A stretch of DNA of 64,000 bases from Methanobacteriota archaeon (GTDB lineage: Archaea > Halobacteriota > Methanomicrobia > Methanomicrobiales > Methanocorpusculaceae): positions 75,176 to 139,175 of the forward strand of contig JAEWXF010000009.1 in the NCBI GenBank assembly GCA_023396065.1, in the 5' to 3' direction. Position numbers and translations under genes: made by a program. This document shows positions 34,974 through 44,287 of this stretch, one piece after another; the first letter of the stretch is position 1; the number at the start of each line of letters is the position of its first letter. The notes under the pieces are model-generated. The model saw nothing but the letters and a program-made list of their open reading frames with translations, was not told the origin of the DNA and did not search any database.

Positions 34974-36887
34974 TTACACCATATCCTCAAGTTTCAGTCT
35001 GGGAGCAATACCCATACTCTTCATTTCATCCAGCAGGAGCTTGAACGCATAACTCATTTCGACTTCGTAAATATCGGTCTCGGCCCCGCAGGCAAGGCAG
35101 CGTGTAGTCTTCTGCTTTGCATCATACATGGCAACCATACCGCAGCGGGCGCAGACATACTGTTTCACCGCATCAGATTCATCCAGGAGACGTTCTTTGA
35201 GTGCCATTGCAGCACCGTGACCGATCATCACATCACGTTCCATTTCTCCGAACCTGAGACCTCCTTCACGGGCACGTCCTTCGGTCGGCTGACGGGTCAG
35301 AACCTGAACCGGACCGCGGGACCGTGCATGCATCTTTGTGGATACCATGTGGTACAGTTTCTGGTAGTAGATGACACCAACATAGATATCAGCCTGGAAC
35401 CGGCGGCCGGTGATACCGTCATACATAACTTCTCTGCCGGTGTGGGCAAATCCTGCCTCGGCAAGCTCATGACGGAGAATCTGCTCACGGGTAAGTGTAC
35501 TGTCTGCAACATCCTTTCCGATCTCCTTATCGGCAAGCAGACGTTTCTGTGCGAACGGGCTGTCGAAGATCTGCCGAACCGGCTTTTTCCGGAACGAAGT
35601 TGCGTTCACCCGGGTCCCCATCAGAGAACCTGCTTTTCCTCCGATCATCTCCAGCATATGACCGATGGTCATACGCGACGGAACTGCATGCGGGTTGATA
35701 ACAAGATCCGGGGCAATACCTGCCTCGGTGAAGGGCATGTTTTCCTGCGGCGTAATCAGACCGCAGACACCCTTCTGACCGTGACGGGATGCGAACTTAT
35801 CTCCGATCTCCGGTACTCTGAGGTCACGCGTGCGGACCTTTACCAGACGGGACGAGTTTTCGGACTCAGTAATAATGACGGTATCTACAATACCTGCTTC
35901 ATTACTGCGCATCGTAATGGACGTGTCCCGGCGCTTTTCCACAGAGATCAGTTCTCCGGTCGGTTCCTCAAGGAAACGCGGCGGGGATGTTTTTCCGATC
36001 AGTACATCCTTTTCGTGGACGGTGGTCTCCGGATTAATGATTCCGTCGGAATCAAGATTTGCGTAGGAACCTACGCCATGGGAGCCCTGCACATCGTCAT
36101 CGGGGACCTCGATTCTGTCAACCTGTCCTCCGGGATACCGGCGTTCCTCACCCTCATACGTTCTGAAGAAGTGGGACCGGCCAAGACCGCGTTCAACCGA
36201 GGCCTTGTTGAAGATGAGTGCATCTTCAATGTTGTATCCTTCATACGAGATGATAGCCACACAGAAGTTCTGGCCCTGCGGACGGGTGTCGGAACCGATC
36301 AGCTCGGCTGCCTGCGTGTGGACCATCGGTACCTGGGCATAGTGGAGCATATGACCACGGGTATCGGGTCGCAGCTTCATGTTTGCCTGGGCAAAACCCA
36401 GTGCCTGCTTAATCATACCTGCACCCATCGTAACACGCGGGGATGCGTTGTGCTCCGGGAACGGAACGTGTGCTGCTCCGATTCCGAGGATCAGTGACGG
36501 ATCAATCTCAAGATGCGTGTGTTCGGGGGTTAAGTCATCCTCGTACACCGCAATGTAGAGGTCGTCCTCCTCCTCTGCATCGATGAACTCAATCTTACCC
36601 TGCGAGACAAGCGTCATGAATTCATACTCGCCGGATCGTACCTTCTCAATATCTTCAGGGGTTACTGCGGGAATCCCGTTCTCCACTACAATCAGCGGGC
36701 GACGAGCTCGTCCGCGGTCGGTGTTGATGACGATCTCGTTACTGTAGTCTTTGTAGGAGATGTTTACTTCAGTCGGAATCTGACCGTTCCGGCGCATCTG
36801 ACGGAAATTTTTGGTGAAATCAACTGCATCGTCAACTTTGCCGAAGAGCGCTCCGTCGACAAACACCCGTGCCATTTTCTTTTCCAT
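34974..36887 (-). CDS. rpoB1: DNA-directed RNA polymerase subunit B'
   Basis: The 637-residue protein is the C-terminal half of the split second-largest subunit, with GYNIEDALIFNKASVERGLGRS, the metal-contact GDKFASRHGQKGVCG, and the C-terminal CARCGMVA...CLACG zinc site. The split of B into B' and B'' is typical of methanogens. The ATG at 36887 directly follows the rpoB2 stop; the Met five codons in (36875) is an alternative. Confidence 0.97.
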   Translation of the reverse strand: MEKKMARVFVDGALFGKVDDAVDFTKNFRQMRRNGQIPTEVNISYKDYSNEIVINTDRGRARRPLIVVENGIPAVTPEDIEKVRSGEYEFMTLVSQGKIEFIDAEEEDDLYIAVYEDDLTPEHTHLEIDPSLILGIGAAHVPFPEHNASPRVTMGAGMIKQALGFAQANMKLRPDTRGHMLHYAQVPMVHTQAAELIGSDTRPQGQNFCVAIISYEGYNIEDALIFNKASVERGLGRSHFFRTYEGEERRYPGGQVDRIEVPDDDVQGSHGVGSYANLDSDGIINPETTVHEKDVLIGKTSPPRFLEEPTGELISVEKRRDTSITMRSNEAGIVDTVIITESENSSRLVKVRTRDLRVPEIGDKFASRHGQKGVCGLITPQENMPFTEAGIAPDLVINPHAVPSRMTIGHMLEMIGGKAGSLMGTRVNATSFRKKPVRQIFDSPFAQKRLLADKEIGKDVADSTLTREQILRHELAEAGFAHTGREVMYDGITGRRFQADIYVGVIYYQKLYHMVSTKMHARSRGPVQVLTRQPTEGRAREGGLRFGEMERDVMIGHGAAMALKERLLDESDAVKQYVCARCGMVAMYDAKQKTTRCLACGAETDIYEVEMSYAFKLLLDEMKSMGIAPRLKLEDMV

Positions 36888-38441
36888 TTACTCACTCCGG
36901 ATTGGTTCGATATCCATGCTGCGGATGATATTCAGCATCTCTTCTTCATCTTCAATTCCCTTGCTGATCTCAACCAGCTGGGCGAAGTTTTTCACCAGAC
37001 CACAGTTCGGTCCTTCCGGAGTTTCCGACGGACAGATTCTGCCCCACTGTGTCGGGTGCAGATCACGGGCCTCGAAGTGGGGCTGGGATCTGGACAGAGG
37101 CGAGATTACCCGGCGCAGGTGAGAGATGACGGACATGTGGTCAACACGGTCCATAAGCTGCGAAACACCGGTTCTGCCGCCGACCCAGTTTCCGGTTGCA
37201 AGCGGATGAATTAACCGCTCGGTCAGGACGTCTGCACGGACAACGGTGCCGATGGCAAGTTCTCTGTGGCGCATACTGGCGCGTTCCAGCTGATACTTGA
37301 CATCACGGGTCAGTCTGTTTAAGGAGATCCGGAACAGATCCTCCATTAAGTCGCCCGCAAGTTTCAGGCGTTTGTTGGAGTAGTGATCCTTATCATCGAT
37401 TCTCCTCTTATTTAAGGCGAGATCGAAACAGGCCTCTGCCATGCGCCCGAGGAACTCGGCCTTGGCAACGCGGACGTTCTTTGCGTAGTCCTCATAGCCT
37501 TCGTCTCCGGGTTTTAAATGCGACGGAATGAGGTAGTTTAAGTGCGGCAGCAGGTAGCTGTCAAGTACGAACTCAGCACGTTTTCTCTGGTAGTCTTTGG
37601 TCTGGTTCGGCGCGAGCTTTTTCCCGACATACATGATTCCTTCCTCAGAGGTCGCGCATTCCGACTCTTCAAGGTTCTGCATCATGTAGGTTAAGACATC
37701 TTCCGAGAGGGAAACCGCAGAAACGATTTCTTCATCAGTCTCAAGGCCGAGCGCGCGCATCAGGTCTGCGAAGCGGAGATGTCCGGCCACCGACGGGAAA
37801 CTGACGTCAAGGAGATTCTTTTTATTTTTCTCAACGACCACCAGGGCGCGGTATCCCCGGAACTGTGAGAACACTTTGGATACATGAATCTGCTCATTGT
37901 ACCGCTCGGTGTACTCGGTCATGATCTTGTTGGATGCAAGATCTTCCAGTGTCATTAACACCCGCTCGGTTCCGTTGACGATAAAATATCCTCCGGGATC
38001 ACTTGGATCCTCTCCCTGTTCGGTCCGCTCGCCCACGGACAGACCGCAGAGGTTACAGACTTTTGAACCGATCATTACCGGCAGCTGACCGATAGTGGTC
38101 TCCTGCGGTTCAAATTTCTTATCGCCCTGATGAAGCGTCATGGTGAGGATCATCGGGGCCGCGTAGGTCAGGTTTCTCAGCCGCGCTTCGGTTGGGTATA
38201 ATTTGCTCTGGGATCCGTCTGCTTCGCGGACGATCGGTTTTTCTACCCGGATATCTCCGAGTTCCACCCATACGGGTTCCTGATTTTTACCCCGGTTGAC
38301 GATCTCCGTTTCAACGATGCGCTGTTCATTGACAACTTTCTGCAGGTTATATTCCACAAAGTTGTTATATGAGTCAAGCTGGTGGCGGGCCACATGTTCC
38401 TGGGAAAAATACGCTCCGGAAAGTACACTTCTGTCTATCAA
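36888..38441 (-). CDS. rpoB2: DNA-directed RNA polymerase subunit B''
   Basis: The 517-residue protein is the N-terminal half of the B subunit: protrusion and lobe with HQLDSYNNFVEYNLQKVVNE, GYFIVNGTERVL and the fork region SPLSRSQPHFEARDLHPTQWGRICPSETPEGPNCGL. The frame starts with TTG at 38441 (MIDRSVLSGAYFSQ), preceded by GTGGAT; the next Met is far inside the domain, so the TTG start is needed. Confidence 0.96.
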   Translation of the reverse strand: MIDRSVLSGAYFSQEHVARHQLDSYNNFVEYNLQKVVNEQRIVETEIVNRGKNQEPVWVELGDIRVEKPIVREADGSQSKLYPTEARLRNLTYAAPMILTMTLHQGDKKFEPQETTIGQLPVMIGSKVCNLCGLSVGERTEQGEDPSDPGGYFIVNGTERVLMTLEDLASNKIMTEYTERYNEQIHVSKVFSQFRGYRALVVVEKNKKNLLDVSFPSVAGHLRFADLMRALGLETDEEIVSAVSLSEDVLTYMMQNLEESECATSEEGIMYVGKKLAPNQTKDYQRKRAEFVLDSYLLPHLNYLIPSHLKPGDEGYEDYAKNVRVAKAEFLGRMAEACFDLALNKRRIDDKDHYSNKRLKLAGDLMEDLFRISLNRLTRDVKYQLERASMRHRELAIGTVVRADVLTERLIHPLATGNWVGGRTGVSQLMDRVDHMSVISHLRRVISPLSRSQPHFEARDLHPTQWGRICPSETPEGPNCGLVKNFAQLVEISKGIEDEEEMLNIIRSMDIEPIRSE

Positions 38442-38457
38442 GATCTATCCACTCTGG

Positions 38458-38706
38458 TTATTTCTTTGGCCGTCTTACCACGAGACGGTAGGATGTTGCT
38501 TCTCCTGCAGTCTGGCTTTTCCGCGTGATGCGAAGTACCATTCCGGGCTTTGCGCCGCAGGCTTTGACCGCCGGGTCATCATGATACATCTTGGGAAGGT
38601 GCTCTTCGGTTATGTCATAGTCGGCAAGAAGTTTTGCTACTTCTTCCGGGGGCATGATCTGGTGATCTGGCACCATTTCATGGAGTAATACGTTCAGTCG
38701 TGTCAT
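38458..38706 (-). CDS. rpoH: DNA-directed RNA polymerase subunit H
   Basis: The 82-residue protein ends with the conserved H (Rpb5 C-terminal) fold: LPKMYHDDPAVKACGAKPG, then ITRKSQTAGEATSYRLVV. It binds the jaw of the polymerase. A TAGGAG ribosome site precedes the ATG at 38706 and a TATA-like CTTTTATG lies about 70 bp upstream. It is first in the rpo operon. Confidence 0.96.
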   Translation of the reverse strand: MTRLNVLLHEMVPDHQIMPPEEVAKLLADYDITEEHLPKMYHDDPAVKACGAKPGMVLRITRKSQTAGEATSYRLVVRRPKK

Positions 38707-38914
38707 AGAGCTCCTAATATCAGATCCATTGAGGATACGAGTGTCTTTGCTGTGTTCAGAGGTCTCACCACATAAAAGTCTCAGAGTTGTTTTGACGCTT
38801 GTTCATCCGCCATTATGCGGGTTTTTGTCCAACGGACGCGTCGTTGCACGCTGCCGGGATAAATAGAGTCTGCCTGAATTGTCATGACGCTAAAAATCCA
38901 TGGCGACGCGTGAG

Positions 38915-38988
38915 CGGGCCAGGAGGGAGTTGAACCCCCGACCTGCGGATTAAAAGTCCGACGATCTGCCTGACTGATCTACTGGCCC
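38915..38988 (-). tRNA. tRNA-Lys (anticodon TTT)
   Basis: This is a full cloverleaf. The acceptor arms are GGGCCAG and CTGGCCC, the anticodon loop is CTTTTAA within a CGGA/TCCG stem, and the T loop is TTCAACT. The 3' CCA is not encoded and there is no intron. The 258 bp downstream to the next gene hold no other feature I can support. Confidence 0.93.
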
Positions 38989-39246
38989 ATGTGTCCTCTG
39001 GAGTGATTGTGTGAACGGCATTGTTCACGGTGTTCTCTCCGTGCTGTGCACGCAGAAGATAGCATCATTATAATGATGCGAAAACATATAAAGGTATCGA
39101 CATCTGCCTTTGTCAATGCCGCGTTTCGGTTTCTGCAGGAATGCAGCCGTTTCAGAACGCTTTTACTACATTAGCAGTAGGCAAATAATAATGTGACGAA
39201 ATGTGATATGTATTAGTGAGAGTTCCTCTCGTGTTTGGGATATGAT

Positions 39247-39711
39247 ATGACTGAAAATTCTGAGCCGTTTCCCCGCCTCCGTCAGCTGCTTGCGAAAGGC
39301 TGCGGTGCGGTTACCATCTGTATCTACGTGTTGATCGCAGCGCTTCTGGTGATTGCAGCATTGATGGGCGTTTCCGAGACGATTGCCCTGGTGATTGCAG
39401 CACTGGAAAACCCCTCGCAGCATGCACTTGCGAATGTTTTGCAGGCGATTCTTCTGATCATTGTGATCGCAACACTGGTTGATATGGTGGCGTCGTATGT
39501 CCGTGCAGGGCGCGTGCTGGTCCGTCCGATACTCATTGCGGGTATTACGACGATGGTCCGCCGGCTGCTGGTAAGTGATCTGACGTTTATTGATATCATC
39601 GGTACAACGATTGTGATTCTCGGTCTGACGGTTGCAATGGTCTACGTTGGTCGGGACGAAATGGAGATGCTTGAACATATCCGTGATATGGAGCGGGAGA
39701 ATACTCCCTGA
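39247..39711 (+). CDS. PsiE-like small membrane protein
   Basis: The 154-residue product has four predicted membrane helices (about residues 22-47, 67-88, 100-118 and 120-140), with VRAGRVLVRPILIAGITTMV and RRLLVSDL between them, which resembles the phosphate-starvation PsiE family. Function is unknown. The ATG at 39247 is preferred over the in-frame TTG at 39235. It is a single gene between tRNA-Lys and tRNA-Pro. Confidence 0.65.
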   Translation: MTENSEPFPRLRQLLAKGCGAVTICIYVLIAALLVIAALMGVSETIALVIAALENPSQHALANVLQAILLIIVIATLVDMVASYVRAGRVLVRPILIAGITTMVRRLLVSDLTFIDIIGTTIVILGLTVAMVYVGRDEMEMLEHIRDMERENTP

Positions 39712-39778
39712 TCCGGATATTTTTCCGGGTGGAGTCGACAGATAGTTAAAGGAGATACATCCAATATGTTTACCACAC

Positions 39779-39851
39779 GGGGCCGTAGGGTAGCCTGGAA
39801 TCCTAGGAGACTGGGGGTCTTCTGACTCGCGTTCAAATCGCGGCGGCCCCA
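39779..39851 (+). tRNA. tRNA-Pro (anticodon GGG)
   Basis: The acceptor arms are GGGGCCG and CGGCCCC, the anticodon stem is GGAGA/TCTTC with loop CTGGGGG, and the T loop is TTCAAAT. The discriminator is A, CCA is not encoded and there is no intron. Confidence 0.9.
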
Positions 39852-39894
39852 CTATTTTCATGATTTTCGTTCGTTGTCAGGAGTTGTCTGAAGT

Positions 39895-40746
39895 ATGAAA
39901 CTTGCACCGGAATGTAGGGACTGCCTGCTCTCAAGAGTTGTTGCGGAGGCGCGGCATGCGGCTTCGGATGAGGAGACGGTTCGCACGGCGCTGGATGAGT
40001 GTACCCGGCTGTATGATTCCCGGGTGACCGAACCTATTGGCGCTTCGGTGATTGCCGGGGCGGTTCACCGCCGGTGCTATGAGATTATCGGTTCGGATGA
40101 TCCGTATGCGGATCTGAAACAAAGAGATAACGCGGTGGCGGCCGGTGTTGCCGCAGCGGTGCTGCCGATGCTTTCTACGGTCCATGATTATATTGTGGCG
40201 GCCGTCATTGGGAATGCGATGGATTACGGCGTTGCCGGGCATGAGATTGCGCAGGACTTCACCGGATACTTCCGGGATATGTTTGCTCGCGGTCTTGCAC
40301 TGGACGATACCGAGCAGATACTCGCCTGTTCCGGGCGCGTGGTCTACTTCACCGACAACTGCGGGGAAGTTATTTTTGATCAGCTGCTGTGTGCGGCACT
40401 GCGGCGTGCGGGGAGTCATGTAACGATGGTTGTGAAGGATAAGCCGATGCTCAACGATGTGACGATGGCCGAAGCCCGTGATCTTCGTCTGCATGACTCT
40501 GTGGATGCGGTGTATCATGCGGGCGGCGGCGCTCAGCTGGGGCTGCATCCCGAACTGTATCCACCGGAAGTGGCCTCGGCCCTTGAAGATGCAACACTGG
40601 TTATTGCGAAAGGTCTTGCAAACTATGAGAGTCTGACCGAGTACGAGAATGTGCTGCCGGTTGCGTATCTGATGACGGTAAAATGTGAACCGGTTGCACG
40701 GCATGTCGGCGCAAAGAAAGGCGATCTCATTGCTGTGTTCGACTGA
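39895..40746 (+). CDS. DUF89 family metal-dependent (damage-control) phosphatase
   Basis: The 283-residue protein has the DUF89 marks: an N-terminal CRDCLL pair, TDNCGEVIFD (metal-binding Asp-Asn), VVKDKPMLND, IAKGLANYESL and a C-terminal VKCEPVARH. Archaeal subfamily I members are thought to remove phosphate from damaged or overflow metabolites. The substrate is unknown. It lies 44 bp after tRNA-Pro. Confidence 0.88.
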   Translation: MKLAPECRDCLLSRVVAEARHAASDEETVRTALDECTRLYDSRVTEPIGASVIAGAVHRRCYEIIGSDDPYADLKQRDNAVAAGVAAAVLPMLSTVHDYIVAAVIGNAMDYGVAGHEIAQDFTGYFRDMFARGLALDDTEQILACSGRVVYFTDNCGEVIFDQLLCAALRRAGSHVTMVVKDKPMLNDVTMAEARDLRLHDSVDAVYHAGGGAQLGLHPELYPPEVASALEDATLVIAKGLANYESLTEYENVLPVAYLMTVKCEPVARHVGAKKGDLIAVFD

Positions 40747-40832
40747 GAACAGATGATCTCATCGCCGTTCTCAGGTAGACATTTCTCATATCCATTACCG
40801 TTATTCCTTTTGGAAACCTACAGATAGGTATT

Positions 40833-41843
40833 ATGGATGAGTATACGCCGGCTGCGGGTGCCGGAGCGCCGAACTCCGTGCCGCAGGAGTCACCCGGAAT
40901 CTGGATCGAAAAGTATCGTCCCCGTAATCTCTCTGAGGTTGCCGGGCAGGAGGAGATTGTGGAGAGGCTGCGGTCCTATGTCAGAACCAAAGCACTGCCG
41001 CATCTGCTGTTTACCGGGTCGGCCGGTGTCGGCAAGACCACCTGTGCGGTTGCGCTGGCCCGTGAGATGTTCGGTGATACGTGGAGTATGAACTTCCGTG
41101 AACTGAACGCATCCGACGAGCGGGGTATTGACGTTGTCCGCAATCAGATCAAACAGTTCGCCCGGACTTCCCCTCTCGGGGATGCGACGTTTAAGATTCT
41201 GTTTCTGGACGAGGCGGATGCTCTGACGCAGGATGCCCAGGCCGCCCTTCGCCGGACAATGGAAAATTATGCGGAAACCTGCCGGTTTATCCTTTCCTGT
41301 AACTACTCGTCAAAGATCATTGATCCGATTCAGAGCCGGTGTGCAATTTACCGGTTCCGTCCTCTGAGTGATCAGGCGATTACTGCAGAGATGGCACGTA
41401 TTGCAGCTAATGAAGGCATAACCATTGAGGAGGACGGCTACCTTGCGCTCATCTATATTTCTCAGGGAGATATGCGCAAAGCGATCAATGCGTTGCAGGG
41501 GGCGGCGATCGTTTCCCGGACCGTTACTGCGGAGAATGTCTATGCCATTACGTCCAATGCGAAACCCGAGGAGATTGAAGTTCTTGTTTCCGATGCGTTT
41601 GCAGGTGACTTTGAGGCTGCGGTCCAGATGCTGCATACTCTGATGTATGACCGGGGAATTGCCCCGAATGAGCTGATCAACCAGTTGTATCGGACGATTT
41701 CAGTACGTGATATGGACCGCAGGCAAAAGGTGGCACTGATTGATGTTCTGGGTGAGACTGATTTCCGTCTGAGTGAAGGCGCAGACGCCGATATTCAGAT
41801 GGATGCCCTGATTGCAAAAATCACAGAGTCCGGCATGCACTAA
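40833..41843 (+). CDS. rfcS: Replication factor C small subunit
   Basis: The 336-residue AAA+ clamp loader subunit has Walker A GSAGVGKTT, Walker B LFLDEAD, the SRC arginine-finger motif in IDPIQSRCAIYRF, and the conserved WIEKYRP start. An N-terminal extension of 20 Pro/Gly-rich residues precedes it. It loads PCNA for PolB. No large subunit is in the window. A strong hairpin follows. Confidence 0.96.
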   Translation: MDEYTPAAGAGAPNSVPQESPGIWIEKYRPRNLSEVAGQEEIVERLRSYVRTKALPHLLFTGSAGVGKTTCAVALAREMFGDTWSMNFRELNASDERGIDVVRNQIKQFARTSPLGDATFKILFLDEADALTQDAQAALRRTMENYAETCRFILSCNYSSKIIDPIQSRCAIYRFRPLSDQAITAEMARIAANEGITIEEDGYLALIYISQGDMRKAINALQGAAIVSRTVTAENVYAITSNAKPEEIEVLVSDAFAGDFEAAVQMLHTLMYDRGIAPNELINQLYRTISVRDMDRRQKVALIDVLGETDFRLSEGADADIQMDALIAKITESGMH

Positions 41844-41885
41844 AAAACCTTTTTTTCAGATTCCCCTCTCTTGAAAAAATACTAT

Positions 41886-41911
41886 GGAAAAGCCGATGGT
41901 TCGGCTTTTCC
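41886..41911. terminator. Bidirectional terminator between rfcS and tbp
   Basis: A perfect 11-bp stem (GGAAAAGCCGA and TCGGCTTTTCC) with a four-base loop sits between convergent genes. T-runs occur on both sides (about 41852 and, on the other strand, 41918-41926). Confidence 0.7.
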
Positions 41912-41925
41912 AGGTACAAAAAAAA

Positions 41926-42486
41926 TCACAGCATTTTCAGATCTGAGAGATCTTTGTAGATTTTCTGAACTGCCCGTTTTGCATCCTCCGGGACTTTTCC
42001 CCCGGTGATAATCAGTTTTCCGGAGCCGAACAGGAGAACAACTACCTTTGGATCGTCCAGACGGTATACCAGTCCGGGAAACTGTTCCGGTTCATATTCG
42101 ATCCGGTCCAGATTGAAGCTCATCGCAATTTTATTCAGGTTAATACGGGAACCGAGATCTGCGGAGGTGACAATATTCTGAATGCTGTATGTGGGATTGT
42201 CAACAATCTCAATATCCATGTCGCTTAGGAGTTTGATGAGGTATTCCAGACCTTTGTTTAAACTGTCGATACTTTTTGCACCGGTCAGTACAACCTTTCC
42301 CGATCCGAAAACCAACGCCGCAATTTTTGGGTTCTCCATCCGGAGAACAACTCCCGGAAACCGTTGTTTATTATATTCTGCACCGGGGATCTGTGCTGCG
42401 AGGACGAGAAGATCCAGTTTGTCATTCACCTTTGTGGATGCAACCACATTCTCTATTTTCAAAGAATCTTCGGGCAGGCCTGACAT
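41926..42486 (-). CDS. tbp: TATA-box binding protein
   Basis: The 186-residue protein is two direct repeats of the TBP saddle: FPGVVLRMENPKIAALVFGS and FPGLVYRLDDPKVVVLLFGS, each followed by GK(V/L)xxTG. It recruits TFB and RNA polymerase. The ATG at 42486 was chosen over the TTG at 42504 because the TATA box (42508-42517) is 27 bp before it. Confidence 0.97.
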   Translation of the reverse strand: MSGLPEDSLKIENVVASTKVNDKLDLLVLAAQIPGAEYNKQRFPGVVLRMENPKIAALVFGSGKVVLTGAKSIDSLNKGLEYLIKLLSDMDIEIVDNPTYSIQNIVTSADLGSRINLNKIAMSFNLDRIEYEPEQFPGLVYRLDDPKVVVLLFGSGKLIITGGKVPEDAKRAVQKIYKDLSDLKML

Positions 42487-42507
42487 ATGTATAACATTAC
42501 CCAAGTT

Positions 42508-42517
42508 AGTATATAAA
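42508..42517 (-). promoter_or_regulatory. TATA box of the tbp gene
   Basis: The minus strand reads TTTATATACT, centred 27 bp before the ATG. This gives a leaderless message and sets the start codon. Confidence 0.75.
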
Positions 42518-42582
42518 TGGTCGGTTCCTTAAAGAAAAAAGTGGTCGGGACGTTCCGACAATATATCCTATTGTATATATTT

Positions 42583-42903
42583 TCAGTCGTATTCACGCCA
42601 GGTGTGCTTACATTTGGTACAGCGGAAGAATCTGACCTCGGATTCATCAGCACTCCTGAGCTGGCGAAGCCACCACTCGGCAATACCATGACCGCAGTTC
42701 GGGCATTTGACCGCACATGTGGGTTTTGTCTCGATATCCATATCGTCGTCGACGATCAGAATGTCATTCTCCTGCATGTAGGCAACTTTCTTCATCTGTT
42801 CCTTATCACTTTCCGAGATTGCTTCGGTGTACCCGCATTTGGAACAGCAGAGACTGCCGTCTTTCGACTTCATTAACTTCCCACATTTCGGACAGAACAT
42901 CAT
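42583..42903 (-). CDS. tfs: Transcription factor S (TFIIS-like)
   Basis: The 106-residue protein has an N-terminal zinc ribbon (MMFCPKCGKLMKSKDGSLCC) and a C-terminal ribbon (CPNCGHGIAEWWLRQLRSAD, then ESEVRFFRCTKCKHTW). In canonical TFS the acidic DE hairpin stimulates RNA cleavage by the polymerase; here it is present as ADESE. The start at 42903 matches a TATA box 29 bp upstream; in-frame codons before it would put the start before the transcript. Confidence 0.93.
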   Translation of the reverse strand: MMFCPKCGKLMKSKDGSLCCSKCGYTEAISESDKEQMKKVAYMQENDILIVDDDMDIETKPTCAVKCPNCGHGIAEWWLRQLRSADESEVRFFRCTKCKHTWREYD

Positions 42904-42927
42904 AGAGTTAAACATTGGTTTCCAAAG

Positions 42928-42935
42928 CATATAAT
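42928..42935 (-). promoter_or_regulatory. TATA box of the tfs gene
   Basis: The minus strand reads ATTATATG, about 29 bp before the ATG at 42903. Confidence 0.65.
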
Positions 42936-42999
42936 CTCATCCCGGCAGGCCCGAATCTTCCCGGAACAAAACACTATTGAACCCGCAGGGCATACCATT

Positions 43000-43878
43000 G
43001 TGTCACTCATGCTGGAAGTTCTCATAGAATATGTTGTCATCCTCTCCTGTGTTGCGTTCCTGCTGTTTCTGATTCCGGGAAAACATCAGAAGTATACTGC
43101 AATTGTCGGGTGGGTTGCAATGGAAGCAATCCTTTTCCTAATGTATCCTGATTTCATTGAGGAAGGGAACTTCATGTATCCGCTGATATCCATAGCGGTT
43201 CTCCCTTGTGTGTATATTACCGTAAAGCGGCTGCTTGCCGATGATTATTATGTGCGGCGGCTGACGTATGCAGCTTCAATTGCCTATCTGATCTATGCAC
43301 CGTTTGCATTCATCCCGGCTCTGGGAAACTGGCTTATCGGCATTGTTGTAGATCTGGTCAAAGTTGTTCTCACGGCGATCGGGACAGAGTTTACCATGTA
43401 TGACTGGAACGTTTTCATGGGAGGTGTTGTCCCGGGTTCTGATATCGGTTTCCGGGTAGAAGTAATTCTTGGCTGTACCGGAATTCAGGCTATCGCAATT
43501 CTGCTTGGTGTGGTGGCGATTATTCCCATGTCATGGAAACGAAAAATCGGGATGTTTTTGCTGGTGACGGTTCCGATCTTTGTGGTGAATATCTTCAGGA
43601 ACACCTATGTGGTTACGGCCTATACGCAGCAGTGGTACCCTTGGTTCCAGGAATGGTTCCCGGGTCCTGATATGTACGGATATGCCAGTTTCTTCTGGGC
43701 GCACAATGTGGTCTGCGAACTGCTTGCTATCGTTGTTCTCCTGGTTCTTGCCTATGCACTGTTTAAGCTGAATCCGGCAATGGTGGAAACCCTGCGTTCC
43801 ATTGCAGAGGTCTATTACGAGGATCTGCAAAAGATCTGGGCAAAACTGACCGGTAAAAAAGAATCAATTCAGGAGTAA
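43000..43878 (+). CDS. artA: Archaeosortase A-like transpeptidase
   Basis: The 292-residue membrane protein has about eight helices and the exosortase/archaeosortase triad: Cys159 (LGCTGIQAIAIL), Arg200 (NIFRNTYVV) and His235 (WAHNVVCE). These enzymes cleave C-terminal PGF-CTERM signals and replace them with a lipid anchor on surface proteins. It starts with GTG at 43000; an ATG at 43009 is possible. No PGF-CTERM substrate is in this window. The HIT gene follows 10 bp later. Confidence 0.92.
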   Translation: MSLMLEVLIEYVVILSCVAFLLFLIPGKHQKYTAIVGWVAMEAILFLMYPDFIEEGNFMYPLISIAVLPCVYITVKRLLADDYYVRRLTYAASIAYLIYAPFAFIPALGNWLIGIVVDLVKVVLTAIGTEFTMYDWNVFMGGVVPGSDIGFRVEVILGCTGIQAIAILLGVVAIIPMSWKRKIGMFLLVTVPIFVVNIFRNTYVVTAYTQQWYPWFQEWFPGPDMYGYASFFWAHNVVCELLAIVVLLVLAYALFKLNPAMVETLRSIAEVYYEDLQKIWAKLTGKKESIQE

Positions 43879-43888
43879 TCCCTTTTTT

Positions 43889-44257
43889 ATGTCATTCTCC
43901 TGTCCGTTCTGCAGTCCGGGCACGCCGGTTCTGGAAAATGCCTTCTGGTATGCCCGGTATGATGCGTTTCCGGTATCTCCCGGGCATCTGCTGATTATTT
44001 CCCGCAGGCATACGACCTCATGGTTTGATCTGACGGCAGAGGAACAGGAAGCCATGCTGGCGCTGGTCAGAGCCGGAAAATCTCATCTGGACATCACATA
44101 TCATCCTGACGGATACAACATCGGTATCAACTGCGGTGTGGCTGCGGGTCAGACGATTCCCCATGTCCATCTCCATCTGATTCCCCGGTATGCGGGAGAT
44201 ACGCCGTTTCCACGCGGCGGTGTCCGCGGCGTGATTCCGGAAAAACAAAACTACTGA
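43889..44257 (+). CDS. HIT family nucleotide hydrolase
   Basis: The 122-residue protein has an N-terminal CPFC pair and the histidine triad HVHLHLIPR near residue 100, with the NIGINCG strand before it. HIT proteins hydrolyse nucleotidyl-phosphate or phosphoramidate bonds such as AMP adducts or Ap4A. It overlaps no gene and is convergent to rps3ae. Confidence 0.92.
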   Translation: MSFSCPFCSPGTPVLENAFWYARYDAFPVSPGHLLIISRRHTTSWFDLTAEEQEAMLALVRAGKSHLDITYHPDGYNIGINCGVAAGQTIPHVHLHLIPRYAGDTPFPRGGVRGVIPEKQNY

Positions 44258-44287
44258 TTTCTCAAAAAAAAGATTTCGTCCGTAGTA

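Noticed and set aside
33551..36497. Very long open frames (458 and 540 codons) antisense to rpoA1 and rpoB1
   Set aside because: They are mirror frames of strongly conserved polymerase genes, with Cys/His/Arg-rich composition and no domain; high GC produces long shadows.
39166..39861. 231-codon minus-strand frame over the PsiE-like gene and tRNA-Pro
   Set aside because: It crosses the tRNA-Pro gene and has His/Asn/Arg-rich, non-protein-like composition.
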